Positions 10,763 to 21,680 of a stretch of 64,000 nucleotides of DNA are shown here, piece by piece. Location of the stretch: contig NW_019775604.1 in NCBI RefSeq assembly GCF_001039355.2, positions 160,306 through 224,305 on the forward strand. The letters run 5' to 3'. A program made the translations under genes and the position numbers. A model generated the notes under the pieces. The model was not told where the DNA came from and did no database searches. It worked only from the letters and a program-made list of their open reading frames with translations. Source of the DNA: Lingula anatina (lineage: Eukaryota > Brachiopoda > Lingulata > Lingulida > Lingulidae). How positions within the stretch are numbered: position 1 is the stretch's first letter; every line of letters begins with the position of its first letter.

Positions 10763-10798
10763 CGGGGGGGGAGGGAGAGGAGGGGGGCGGGGGAGGGA
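10763..10798 (+). other. G-run cluster, G-quadruplex candidate
   Basis: Within 36 bases there are G-runs of about 8, 3, 6, 5 and 3, separated by 1-5 bases. This satisfies the usual four-tract quadruplex pattern. It stands out against an AT-rich neighbourhood. No gene or promoter is visible beside it. Confidence 0.7.
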
Positions 10799-10799
10799 T

Positions 10800-11469
10800 G
10801 TTTGACTATCAGCGTAAGCCGGAACCAATCTTAGTGCATGGTGTAACATATAACTTGGCAATAAGATAAAGGCGATTAAAATAATTCATATGCAAGGCAA
10901 TGAAAGTTATACTTTTTGGACATTTTGTCTTCATAAGATCAAATCTGAATATTTTGTTTTTGGAAATGGTCGCTATGTGCTTAATATTTTAATTAAGAAC
11001 ACCAAAGACTTACCCGGATAAAAGTACGAAATTCAGCCGAATTAAAGACGAATTAACCATATTATTGATTATTTGTTTACACTTTTAAGTTTGATATTGC
11101 ACTGATTCTTCGTTACAATTTAAGAGAAAGGGTTTTTATAACGGTGGTCAGTTTGGTTTTATTGATAAAATCTGATGTCTGGTGTTAGGTATGGAAAAGG
11201 GGATTTCGCCATAAAATGTAAAAAAAAAGGCATATTCATAGGAATGACTGTATTCCTTCTCAATTATTATGGCTCATTTTCCGTATCTGCCATTTCCAGA
11301 ATTTTCCTCCAGTACCTCTGTATTTGTATATACCAGTAGTGAAAACCATGTGACGTCAGGACCTGTGACTTCTAGCCTAATGCCCCTTGTTATTCAGACC
11401 ATACAATATGGTTATGTTCACAGACATGTCACCGTTATCACAGATCACAGAAAACCAATTATTATCCAA
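10800..11469. other. AT-rich DNA, nothing recognised
   Basis: It holds one perfect CRE-like TGACGTCA at 11351-11358, a frequency expected by chance in a window of this size. The 81-codon frame at 11269-11514 shows no motif. Confidence 0.5.
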
Positions 11470-11645
11470 TCAGAATATCGACCGTTTTTGCCGCGTGGCG
11501 CCATTGCTCTCTGATCGTTGCCTGCAGATAAGGTTATTGCTCGCACCGCGCGCGGGTTGGCGGTGTCGAGACGGACTGTGGATGCTGCTCTCGACTAATT
11601 GATCTCCCCATTATTACTGTTATTAATCAGAATTTAGATTTCGCT
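11470..11645. promoter_or_regulatory. GC-richer island, candidate regulatory DNA
   Basis: A compact island of higher G+C, including CACCGCGCGCGGGTTGG, with a GATA-type AGATAAGG at about 11527, homeodomain-type CTAATTGAT at about 11596 and TTATTAATCAG near 11623. High complexity, no repeat, and overlapping short frames in two registers with no conserved motif. I infer possible enhancer or promoter function but cannot show conservation. Confidence 0.25.
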
Positions 11646-11830
11646 GGTCGTTCTTCTATTGATTTATGTTGGTAGCAGTAAGTCAAGGGCGTGCTCTTTG
11701 TAGGAAAAGTATACTGCATTGCAGGCTCATTACTTGGTATATACACACTGTGCAACGTTCAGCTGATCTGTTATCTGATATTCTAAATTAGCCTATTCAT
11801 TCTGAATATGTATGGTTATTTACATATATA

Positions 11831-11860
11831 CATCTTCATCATCATCACCATCATCACTAT
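11831..11860. repeat. (CAT)n trinucleotide tract
   Basis: Imperfect CATCAT units with one CAC and one CTT interruption. Confidence 0.85.
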
Positions 11861-12194
11861 CAACAGATAAAGGATATAATGGAATTTGGGGGCGTCTACC
11901 TACAGGACGCAAGTGCGAGTATTACTATACAGTATTTCACACTGCATTTTTGCAAATTATGTTAATTAGCTTTTGTTATTTTCTAATACTTGTTTTCCTA
12001 ATACAGCTTTCTGTGCGTCTTTGGGTTTTCGCCTTTTACATTTATGTAATTGCGTTATTCGTGTGAAAGACCTACAACAAACATGTCTAGATCGAAGCTT
12101 CTCATTTAGTTTTTTTTATAATCAATATTGTAAGCCGCAAATCTGCCTCTCCTTTTCTTTTTTTCATCTCAGGTAAGTACACACAGCCAGGGAA

Positions 12195-12195
<1 letters not shown>

Positions 12196-12278
<83 letters not shown>

Positions 12279-12279
12279 C
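12196..12279. repeat. (TAA)n(TAT)n perfect palindromic microsatellite
   Basis: About 14 TAA units run directly into about 13 ATT units. The whole 84-base tract is therefore a self-complementary inverted repeat with no spacer. It can form a hairpin or cruciform. The minus frame 12169-12453 reads it as Asn and Leu runs and is an artefact. Confidence 0.95.
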
Positions 12280-12571
12280 AGAGCCTAAAATCCAATTACG
12301 TCCCATCAACATTACACTATAAAATACAAGTAAAAGAAAAAAAAGAAAATATATAAAGAGTATGTGATAAAGTTCGACCTTGTATGATTGTTCTGAAAAC
12401 AAATATGGTGTTCTGCAAAGATAAGCAAAAGAGAACTTCATACTGTTATCCACGTTTTTTAGATGTCAAGGACATATCATGGAGAATGAGATGTTATCGT
12501 TATAATTTTGATGACAGTATTTTTTACTGATCGCTCCATATATTACCACAAATCTGTACGTAGCAGAATCC

Positions 12572-12590
12572 TTTTTTTTTTTTTTTTTTT
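12572..12590. repeat. Poly-T tract
   Basis: Nineteen consecutive T. No retroelement body is visible on the minus strand. Confidence 0.9.
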
Positions 12591-13578
12591 GAACATAAAA
12601 AGAAGAAGAAATATCTCAACTTTGATCAGTATTTAAGAAACTACTGGTGGTCTGACACATGCGTATTTCGTAATTATCAGGGCATTTCGAGGAATAGTGT
12701 GTTTATATATATAAAAAATGAATTTCCTGGAAGAACCCAGCAATTTAAACAAATTTAAACATTTCACAAATAACCTGGGAATATAACGTCAGCGTTTCAA
12801 GTTTTTGAATGGGGAAAGATTTGTGATTACCTTACGTGGTTTATTTTTTAGCTTTTTAATTTTTCTGTTGGAGTCAATGGAAAAAGTAATGTATCTGGTG
12901 AGCGGGGAGAAAATAGTCGAGGAGTTCAGCTATAAAATATAAACGTAATTTCATTGTTCAATCTAAATTTAGTTATATTTATCTCAATTTAGTGAGAATA
13001 TTCTAACACTACAGTGGGTTTTTTCTTTGAAATACTTTATGTAATGTAATATATTCTGTATTTATCATTATCAAAAATCTTCCGAATTATATAGGGATAT
13101 CATGCTAAGCAAAACAAGTTGAGAGGAAACTTTGATAATGGTCCTAAAACGCAGTGATTATAAACATTATATTAGTAAGTTTCAGGCTAATTGGATATTT
13201 TCCCCAAAAACTTAATTAATCACTACTAATACATACAGATGTACACAATGCTCTAACCTCTGTGTAAACTCTCATGCATTGGATAGATTAAAAATTTCTC
13301 TAGACTTTACAGTCTGATAACCTACCCACGATAATTCAATTGAATTTTATTTTGTATCACTTGCATGCTTTGCCTTTGTGCTGTTCAAAGAATACTGAAT
13401 AACACAAACACACAACATAAAATACACTGCACGAATGACGCGTTTGGAGTTTTTCCTGTAATACAACCTCCATATCTGCACACATCTTAAGCCTCCTTTT
13501 TTAAGTTACTATATGTATGTCTAAACATCTACCAAGGCTTATTTTTGCCAAACGTTTGAAATATCTATCTACAGGGGG

Positions 13579-13606
13579 TATCTATCTATCTATCTATCTA
13601 TCTATC
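13579..13606. repeat. (TATC)n microsatellite
   Basis: About seven TATC units, preceded at 13561 by a two-unit remnant. Confidence 0.9.
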
Positions 13607-14509
13607 GATCATAACGCCAAATGAAAAAAGTAAATTTTGATAAGGAACTAATGAAATATCTCACTAACTCACATTCACACACACCAACACCTAGTCAATT
13701 ATAATATATATGTACAGTGGAATGGATAAATCCATAACAATATTTACAAAATTATACAGACTACGACTGTTACACTGAATAATACGGGTGAACGCCTTGT
13801 TTCTACTGGAAGTAATTAACGTATAGACAAAGAAATCCTTGACTGTGTAACACTGATGGCGAGCGTACACAATTTTAAGAGACCTTAAATCGTCTTGTTG
13901 CTACTGGAAATAACGTATAAAATAAAGTCTAACGCTGGTAAGCAATAATGTTTGAAATATGGTAATTTGGTTGTCCGGCAAGGACTAGCGGCACGTCAAA
14001 AGGTTCTTGGCTCTACTGTTGTTACTTTGAATTGGAATCATGGGGTTTTAATTCCGACCAAGACCTCTAATTAATTCAGACAGAACTCGTTCAAATTATT
14101 CTAATGTGGCCCGAGTGATTTGGAATATCCCCTATCCTGATTGAAAATGTAGAATAAACGGTAATTTGACAAAAAGTTTTCCAAGGGTCTATTTCATAAT
14201 CTATTTTTTCCACAGAATAGCAAATGTCTGGTTTTATAAATATATATACTGTACAAAAACATCGATTTAAAACTTGTGTGTGCTAAAACCAATGTTGTCT
14301 GGTAGTTTTACATACGTTTTGTTGAAGTATAGTGTATAGTTATGGACAAATTATTTAAGCATAATTTTATTGCTATAATGTTGATTTCCGTATTATTAAT
14401 GAGATTATTTTCTTTAAAACATAGATATTCGGATAAATGTATGTTATTCCAGCAAACATATTTATCTAAAATAAATTGGAAGTCTGTGAGATACAATAAG
14501 AAAATTATA

Positions 14510-14730
14510 CTGACAGTCAATGAAAACGCATCATTTATTTATCAAATAATATTTCAAGTTCCTTTGGCACATTAAGAAAATAACAGTTTTCGTGTGAAAT
14601 ATGACCCATTATTCAGTCAAACTTTTCACTCTCTTATGAACAAACAAGTGCATTTGTACTCGTTTATATGGTTGGAATCGATTCTCGGTAAAAAATACAA
14701 TTTTTCTGATGCGTTTTCATTGACTGTCAG
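14510..14730. mobile_element. Tc1/mariner-like MITE with 24-bp perfect TIRs
   Basis: The first 24 bases (starting CTGACAGTCAATGAAAACGC) are the exact reverse complement of the last 24. Both ends are flanked by TA, the Tc1/mariner-superfamily target duplication, so the matched arms with TA included exceed 24 bases. The element is 221 bp with no transposase, hence non-autonomous. Perfect TIRs suggest fairly recent insertion or a maintained fold. No second copy was found in the window. Overlapping 60-77-codon frames here are incidental. Confidence 0.75.
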
Positions 14731-16262
14731 TATATATAAGTAAAAAAAGTCCTACATTTGTTCACAAGTTCATTGGAATTTCATCCAATAGTTTTACCCC
14801 AGGATTTCATCGGAGAACTTATCTTAAAGGTTCATTGTAAAATTCAACATTATTATTATTATTATTATTTTATTGTTAGAATTCTGACGTATCAAAATCA
14901 ATTGCACATTGATGTTATGAGGGTGAAAAAAGGGTTCCCATAATTACGTGTTAAATCTGACGAAATAATTTCAAACAACAAACCATAATTAGTTGTCTAC
15001 CTGTAAATTGCGTTCACATTTTATGCCAGTGGTAATATATCTTTTAAGTATTATGCAAACGTTGTTTGTGTATTATACATCAAATAAATATTTCATATAT
15101 TGGATATATTATTTCTATATTCCTGCTTTCCATAAAACGGGTCTTTTTAATCTTATTTCTCAAACCATGAAATTTTTATTTCTTTGCTTTCGCAAGTGAA
15201 AAAAGACGTGTTTTTGCTTTCACCGATATTTCTTTGCGTTGGAAAGGATTGCACTTCGTTTTGTGTGGTTTGAGACAGTCGTTATTTAGTAATTGATTAA
15301 AAAACCTCCCTTCTTTCCTTATTCACATTCATTTTAAAATCGAACTATTCCATTGATTTGGCATTTTATTGATATGTTTTAAAATTATGTAATGGATCAT
15401 AACAAATTGTACCTCGCTTTGCTTATAAAGAAACGCAGTAGATGTAGTGAATTCCCATTACAATCTAAATATCTTCCTTTGTCTACTGGCATTGAAAAGA
15501 TAAAACATATGTGAAGATATTTACATACATGTTTCAATATTTACGATATTTTTAGTTTGCGAAAAGAATTTACAACCAGTACCATCAATATAAAGGGCAT
15601 TCCAAACAAAAATATGATCCAAACACACAATAAAATTTATTTCATTGAGCCACGTGCCAATAATTTGAGAAATAATTTCACGCGCGTCGTTAAATGAAAA
15701 AAACAACTGATGTAGTTTTGACTAGGCTGTCAATTATTTGATAAAAAATATACGTGTAAGTCAGCAACATTTTCATTAAAAATATTCTCAACACGAACTG
15801 CAGTGCCCTATATTAATTTCTTATGTCAATTTCTCATGCCCCTGCCTGCATTAAAGTTGATATTGTTTGCGATGCATTTTAGATCGTACGAGTTGATCAA
15901 GTCTAATTTCTATAAAGTGAAGCCAGAGAAAATTGCCAGCTGTTTTAGGATAGAAGTATCCAATATTTTCATATAATTTCCATTTACAAATAAAATACAA
16001 TAAAAATACTAAAATGAAATAACATAAAATGAAAAGGTAAAACTGAAATTAAAAAATATAAATAAAGAAATAACTAGGTAAATAATTATATAAAACAAAT
16101 TAAAATATGTCTTTTTTTTTGCAAATGTACATGACATAAAACATTGGAGGTATTTAATTTTAAGTATTTCTGCAGTAAAATGTACACAGAGCATGTTTCA
16201 GTGGGCTTCTCTTGTCCCCCTCTCTTTTTTTGGAAAGGTTTTTATCCGCCATTTTCTTGACT
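14731..16262. other. AT-rich DNA, nothing recognised
   Basis: Apart from an ATT trinucleotide tract at 14850-14869, this is ordinary AT-rich sequence. Frames here are 60-70 codons with no motif. Confidence 0.5.
14850..14869. repeat. (ATT)n microsatellite
   Basis: About six ATT units. Confidence 0.85.
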
Positions 16263-16456
16263 CAGTCCTGAAGTCACCAATTTCAAAGGGGGATGTTTTT
16301 TTTTCTAACAAAGTGAATTTTTTCCGTAAAAATTTATGTTAAGGAACGTAAATCAATATTTGACTTAGTGAAGATATTTTCCAGACCAACGGGGCGGTTC
16401 GTTCGAAACCCCTTCCAACTCAACCCCCTCTTGCCCCGCCCCACCTACCGGTTTTA
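16263..16456. mobile_element. Degenerate relative of the CAGGCCCGTAG MITE
   Basis: It shares colinear blocks with the intact element at 34657-34824: AATTTCAAA followed by a G-run near the left end, an AAAGTG...TTTTCC block, and GTTCGTTCGAAACCCC versus GTTCTTTCGAACCCCC near the right end. Its termini (CAGTCCTGAAG and CTACCGGTTTT) are eroded versions of the intact TIRs. It is an old copy. Confidence 0.55.
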
Positions 16457-16489
16457 GACTGTCTGCCCTCTCTCACTATCCGCTTATGC

Positions 16490-16740
16490 AATATGGTGCA
16501 TCAATAATTTGGCGTATTATGTGATAGATCAGTGGTGATAACATCGATTATAACATCCAGCAACAATTCTGCCTACATTCCGTTTCCCGGTAACGCGGTG
16601 GCCTACATTAATAGGTGGCATAAAACATTGCTCGGTACCTTGCCTGGCGCCATGCGTCGTGACTTGAGTTATTAACTAGAGGAACAGATAGACAGCAGCC
16701 GATGCTATATTTAGATTAAAGCGATTATTACGCTGGTTAT
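16490..16740. promoter_or_regulatory. GC-richer island, candidate regulatory DNA
   Basis: About 250 bases of complex, repeat-free DNA of higher G+C. It includes GTTTCCCGGTAACGCGG, CCTGGCGCCATGCGTCGTGAC and a GAGTTATTAACTAG homeodomain-like word. It lies directly after the degenerate MITE. Function is inferred only from composition. Confidence 0.2.
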
Positions 16741-16986
16741 TTAAGTGTGATTGTCTAAATATCAATCATGTTGTGGAAATTCCGCATAGTATTAAAATCT
16801 TTGGATATTTTATTTTTAGATGAGATACATTTGGCGATTTCCCATTTTTTCCAAAATTCAGTGAATCTGGAACGTGCATATCTGACTTGAATAGAATACA
16901 GGGAAAAATACAAACGATAACAAATTACGCTAACTTTACCTTTCAGAACAGCATCGTTTATTTTTACTCGAAGCAACATATTGGAG

Positions 16987-17010
16987 GAGAGAGAGAGAGA
17001 GAGAGAGAGA
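16987..17010. repeat. (GA)n microsatellite
   Basis: About 12 GA units. Confidence 0.95.
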
Positions 17011-17532
17011 AACGAAAGAACGCACCTGGCTAAAAATTGTCACAACTTAACATACCATCCATCGAAATGCATTCATCTTTCACGTTGTACTACATGTACG
17101 TAAGTTGCTTATTCTGCATAAAATATTTGTTCCCATGGCTACTGCAGCATATCTGAGACACTAAATCAAACATAATCATATTTAATTCAAAATGCCATGC
17201 CAGCTTGAAACACATTTTGCCTTTCATCTAACACAAAAAACGCAAAATCGCATACCAACAATTTCTACTTTTGTTGAGACACATTTTCCGACCTCAACCA
17301 GGGATATACATACCACAGTAGAAGAACTACAAGAATATGGCAATTTCATCAAATTCAGCAACATGCTGCCACTTTCTCTGTGAATCAGATGCCAATGGTA
17401 CATGTAAAACCTGACATGGTATAGGCATTTGATCAATATTCTTTATTTAGCCAGACATACATTATCTACAATTATCCTTATTAGACCTTAACGTTAAAAG
17501 TATTGTGCCATCCGAATTGAAATAAAATTATT

Positions 17533-17582
17533 AGAGGTGTAACGGTAGATTTAAAAAAAGCCACGATACAAGATAAAAAAAT
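17533..17582. mobile_element. Possible hAT-type terminal fragment
   Basis: The words AGAGGTGTAACGGTAG and CCACGATACAAGAT occur in sequence. That arrangement resembles one end of hAT-superfamily MITEs whose termini read AGGGGTGTAACG with internal ACGATAC repeats. No matching second terminus was found nearby. A truncated copy or a chance resemblance are both possible. Confidence 0.25.
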
Positions 17583-18089
17583 TATCCATTCTGGCTTTTT
17601 TTTTCACAATTTGTACTTAGCAGCACGTAGCTACGATAAAAGCAAACGAATAAAATCTTAATGTGCTAGGGGCAATATAAATTCGTTGTTTTTACTGAAT
17701 AATTTTGTTATTAATTTGAAATTTTGGAATAAAAAGCTCAGAGTCTTGGTTTCTCTATCAGCAGACATAGACCAATACTTATGTGACTGGTGCATCTCTC
17801 GGTTTGTGGGAATTTGTCGAAGTCTATAAGTCTCAAACTTTATATTGCCAAAATACATCAGAAATTCATTGGCCCGCTTAAAGGGATAAATGTGCCTAGG
17901 CTGCTTTTAAGAAGTAATTTATTCAAATCGTTTCAAAACTTATTCAAACTGATACAATTGAAGGGGTTCTGGACTTTTGATCTTTTTTCTTGCATCCCTT
18001 CAACTTGCATCAACGCATGAGCACTCCCGGCAATGAAAACACTATCATAACCCAAAAGTTTGCTTTTTGTCTTTACTCCAATCTTTCAA

Positions 18090-18300
18090 ACCTTGTTTCT
18101 CCTTGGCGCCTCTTCGGTCGTATTTTTTGACACTTCTGCACTAAGTTCAGTACAATAAAACATCTAACGGAGCACCCAGACGACTCGGGGAGACTTCTAC
18201 CCGGGGAATATTACCAGTAATTACACGTTTACAGATGACACTCCCCCAAATAGGCGGAACCCCCAGATAGATTTTCCCTCACTCCATTGTGTAGGGAACT
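18090..18300. promoter_or_regulatory. GC-richer island, candidate regulatory DNA
   Basis: Complex sequence with CTTGGCGCCTCTTCGG, CACCCAGACGACTCGGGGAG, CAGTAATTAC (homeodomain-like) and ACAGATGACAC (E-box and TALE-like). No repeats and no long frame. Regulatory function is an inference from composition. Confidence 0.2.
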
Positions 18301-18970
18301 ATCCAGTGTCGCTCTTGACATCAGGTTTGTTGGTCCATTGGGGGGCATTTTGTTTGGCATTGTTGGCTAAATAAAGCAAAACATGTTTTTCTCGAAAGCA
18401 GTGTACTTTGAAGGCAGGCATTATGGAGGTAATAGCCCTTTTGTCGCCGTCTGAGCCCGCAGGTTCTTTCGATGAAAGAGCGCGCCGCATTTTCCCATAC
18501 TTGCGTGTGAATTTTGGCATGCATGTGCATGCATGAATATGCTTACGCTTTCCCATTAGATTACGTATTTTCCAAGACTGCAAAACTTAAAACAAAGATT
18601 TGTGATTGGAAGCAAAGAACAAGTGCCAAATTTTATGAATCTTACCCTGCCTCGACTTGATAAACAAACAAAAAAACAACAAACAAATAACCAGATGAAA
18701 TATGCAACTTTCTTGCCAAAAAAAAAAAAGAAAGAAACTTTAGCAGGTACGCTGGGATCATCGATTCCTAAACACCTTCTGCTTACTGCCTGAGGCCACG
18801 GTGACGGCTGGCTAGACCAGCTTCCGAGGTGCCTAGAGCATTTGGAGTTTCCAACAGAGAACGGTGCTATCACTGCCGGCAGGTGGTATCGGTGGTCAGG
18901 GACAGAGAAATGGAACGGAGCCAATGGAATCAAGCCAATTGCCCGTGTACTTTGTTGGTTGAACTGGCGT
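18301..18970. other. Mixed-composition DNA, minus frames probably spurious
   Basis: Minus-strand frames of 94 codons (18299-18583) and 125 codons (18556-18933) overlap here. The second contains a Phe run from a poly-A tract at 18720 and a hydrophobic Cys/Phe stretch. Neither resembles a family I know. The sequence at 18780-18960 is GC-richer and complex and may be a further regulatory island. Confidence 0.3.
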
Positions 18971-20265
18971 TAATTGGAAGGTTATCTAATGAAAGAAGAG
19001 CTGTTTGAAAACCAACAGATATGACAGTAGGTCAACTTAATTTTTCATCTGTTCATATAATGCTGTAAATTATAATATTTGGTTTGAATGGCGGCATATG
19101 GGTTCAGTATGCATAATGGAATAAAATAACAATGGAATGAGGGTCGCAATATTATGAGTTTTAAGAATTCCACTTACCAATGATGTAAGTGACGTTTTAA
19201 CATTTTTCCTTCCATCTGGATAAAGCATTTTGTGACCACCATTATGGGCCATGTGATTCCATATTATCCCATATCTATACATCTTTTAAAATGAACATTA
19301 CTAAGGGCATAGCATCGGTTTGTTTTAGTTTCTGTTAAAAATGACGCTTGCTTTTTTAAGTTATAAGATGCGTCATTCTTTGTTGTGTTGCCCTGAGGAA
19401 ATTAGTCAACTTGACTCATAAAACACATCATGAAAAAATTGATAAATTTAAGACTAGTCTCACATCCTGTTGAGTAATAGTACTTGCATCCTGTTTTTAA
19501 CTAAACTGTATTTTTTCCTAAGGATATAGGTGCATGTTATTTCACAACTTAACATTTTGAAATTGAGAAAATTAATTTACAACCTTTTGTGGATTACTAA
19601 GCTTTGGGTTTGGATCAAGTGTACTGGTAATGTGTGGGATGGTACGGCTTTGATTTTTAGGGGCATATAGCTTCATTTTCTACTAGTAATGGAGGTGAGC
19701 AACATTGGTTGATATATTCATTTTTCGTATTTCATCTTCGTCAAAGCATATTGACCAATGCGCTGGGATTTCTATTCCGAGATATTTAGCCTCCTGCGTT
19801 CTGAGCATATTTAAGTGTGACAAGCGACAAATAATACTTAATAAATGCGTTCCCGTGTAGTACGATTGACTATGAACACGGCATATGTAAGCTGACCTGA
19901 TCAAACGAGACGTGCAAAATATATATTAAAGCCGACATTGGGATATCCACGGTCAAACATTATTAAGAGCGGATTTTTGCCAGTAATGGCGAACTTCTGG
20001 ATGCCTCAAAGTGCATTGTTTGTCTTTTAAAGATTCTTTTGTCTTTTTAACAGGATTTTATGTTGAAATTCTCTACTCGACCCGAATTTTTCTTCGTCTG
20101 GTACTGTACCGCATCGTCAAATATGCATTAAGAGGAATGGAGACAGAATCATTAATAACGTTATTTTCGCCCGACATCACCTCCTGTAGTCCATCTCTTA
20201 CCCTGTCTTTAGTCGGTCTAAATTTCCGCACAGCATATAAATCATCAGGCAGCTAGACGTGAAAT
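18971..20265. other. AT-rich DNA, nothing recognised
   Basis: Frames of 70-81 codons occur on both strands without any motif. I see no repeats of note. Confidence 0.5.
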
Positions 20266-20600
20266 AACAGGCAGGCAAACGGGTAATAACCTCTTAAAAA
20301 GTAAATAAAAAAGCGACATAAAACTCAGTCTACGACAGGTTTAGCACCAGGCACAACAAGACGCGTCATGGGGGCCAGTTACAACTCATCAATATTACCA
20401 GATCTTATCTACGTCCCTTTGAAGTCCCTCCTGGTCAATAAATCACGCAGTGTAGTGTAGAAGTCGCTTAACGCATCGTCATTAAGCTATCGGTTCACCG
20501 TCCCCCCGATCATTTCAAACTTAACCGACTAGGGCCTGTCGCCACTGTGTTTCTAAGGGTCAGGGGGTCGACTTGGAGTTTAACCCCAGGGTAAGTGGGG
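20266..20600. promoter_or_regulatory. GC-richer island, candidate regulatory DNA
   Basis: About 330 bases of complex, repeat-free sequence, with GGTTTAGCACCAGGCACAAC, CAAGACGCGTCATGGGGGCC and GTCCCTTTGAAGTCCCTCC. It has no frame of note. It is one of the longer islands of this kind in the window. Function is inferred only. Confidence 0.22.
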
Positions 20601-20917
20601 AAATTAATGGTGTCAATTTGGCGATAGGTTGACACAGGAGAGCTCTTTATGTTTACTTCTTCAGTCTTATCCACAAGTACAAAGTGTCACCGTCTCCTTT
20701 TTCGACCATCTATACTCTATTAGTGTTGTTTTGAATAGTTTTTGATAGTGAAAACTTCATAATTCTCACCATTTGTAGTTTGGTATATGGAAGGTGTTTT
20801 TTTTTTTTTGGACAATTTTTTATTCACAGTTTTTCTCAGCGCAAAAGTATATTACGTCTCTCTGCATCAATATGACCGTCGTGGTAAGGGGCAACGGGAG
20901 TCAAAATGTTCAGCTCG

Positions 20918-20948
20918 AAAAATAAATAAATAAATATAAATAAATAAC
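20918..20948. repeat. (AAAT)n microsatellite
   Basis: About seven imperfect AAAT units. Confidence 0.85.
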
Positions 20949-21023
20949 TAGGCAAATAGGACAAAAGAGGATGGATACATAAACAGATGAAAGCTAAAAT
21001 CAATTATTAGATATTACAGAATT

Positions 21024-21065
21024 AATAAAAATAAATAAATAAATAAATAAATAAAAATAAATAAT
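21024..21065. repeat. (AAAT)n microsatellite
   Basis: About ten imperfect AAAT units, 75 bases after the preceding tract of the same motif. Confidence 0.85.
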
Positions 21066-21234
21066 GAATGAAGAAAAGACAATATATCGTTAATGCTTGA
21101 AATTAAAATCCATCAACCTAAAATATTCCTTGTATAAAAATACATTTTAACTAGGACAATGCCTGTTCATTATCTTATATTTTTCTGCAGATGAAAGGAA
21201 ATACTGATTTCGAGACCCTCATTGTGCCCGCACG

Positions 21235-21247
21235 TATATAAAAAGGC
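21235..21247 (+). promoter_or_regulatory. TATA-box-like TATATAAAAAGGC
   Basis: A good match to the metazoan TATA consensus followed by GGC, and directly preceded by the GC-richer GTGCCCGCACG. No open frame of useful length follows within 300 bases. In AT-rich DNA such matches are common. Confidence 0.2.
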
Positions 21248-21520
21248 ATCGAGGGTTATTATCAAATCTGCTACTTTTTTCGATCAACAATACCTTTGAA
21301 ATCCGAACAAAGTTATATTTCAGTATTTTTTGCTAACACTATGCAAGGAATCAGTCAGTTATCGTAGATACCATATCTATTAACTAGTACTAAGTTCTAA
21401 AAGGGGGAGGGGGATGAGTTACAGCCGAGTTGCTGCCATGAAATGATGGTTATATAACAGGATCATAGCCCCTTCATATTATCATATATCAACTATCTCA
21501 CTACGACCTTTCAGGAGAAA

Positions 21521-21680
21521 TTAACCCGCAATTAATTGCATAACAATGGATAGAGGCCACATTTCAATTACTTTAATGGGACGCAGCGTTTGCGTGTGAC
21601 AGGGGTGAAATGGGATGAAGTGTGTGGTCGTCTGCTCACGGAGGTACGGGGCGGAGCGTTAAAAAGCCTCTGCACGTATC
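21521..21680. promoter_or_regulatory. Candidate enhancer island with Sox-POU site
   Basis: About 160 bases of complex sequence. In order it carries a homeodomain-like GCAATTAATTGC palindrome (21529-21540), a Sox-POU composite site overlapping it, CAATTACTTTAATGGG, and GCGTGTGACAGG with a T-box-like half-site. The dense overlap of motifs is typical of developmental enhancers, but conservation has not been checked. Confidence 0.35.
21534..21549 (-). promoter_or_regulatory. Sox-POU (SoxB/Oct-type) composite binding site
   Basis: AATTGCATAACAATGG is the reverse complement of CCATTGTTATGCAATT. It matches the composite consensus CATTGTTATGCAAAT at 14 of 15 positions, with the HMG and POU half-sites in the correct order, orientation and zero-base spacing. 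In animals, SoxB proteins with POU3/POU5-class partners use this arrangement. Confidence 0.45.

Larger units (their letters stand above)
12280..14505. other. AT-rich DNA with small repeats only
   Basis: It contains a poly-T at 12572-12590 and a TATC tract at 13579-13606. Between them I see no frame of note, island or element. Confidence 0.5.
16741..18089. other. AT-rich DNA with small repeats
   Basis: It contains the GA tract at 16987-17010 and a possible hAT terminal fragment near 17533. Several 60-76-codon frames overlap on both strands with no motif. Confidence 0.5.
20601..21234. other. AT-rich DNA with AAAT microsatellites
   Basis: A poly-T near 20800 and two AAAT tracts (20918-20948 and 21024-21065). 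Nothing else recognised. Confidence 0.55.

Noticed and set aside
12169-12453. 94-codon minus frame with Asn and Leu runs
   Set aside because: It is the translation of the AAT/ATT palindromic microsatellite.
18556-18933. 125-codon minus frame with a hydrophobic Cys/Phe stretch as a membrane protein
   Set aside because: The hydrophobic part comes from an A-rich tract and includes a Phe run. It has no family motif and overlaps another frame in a different register.
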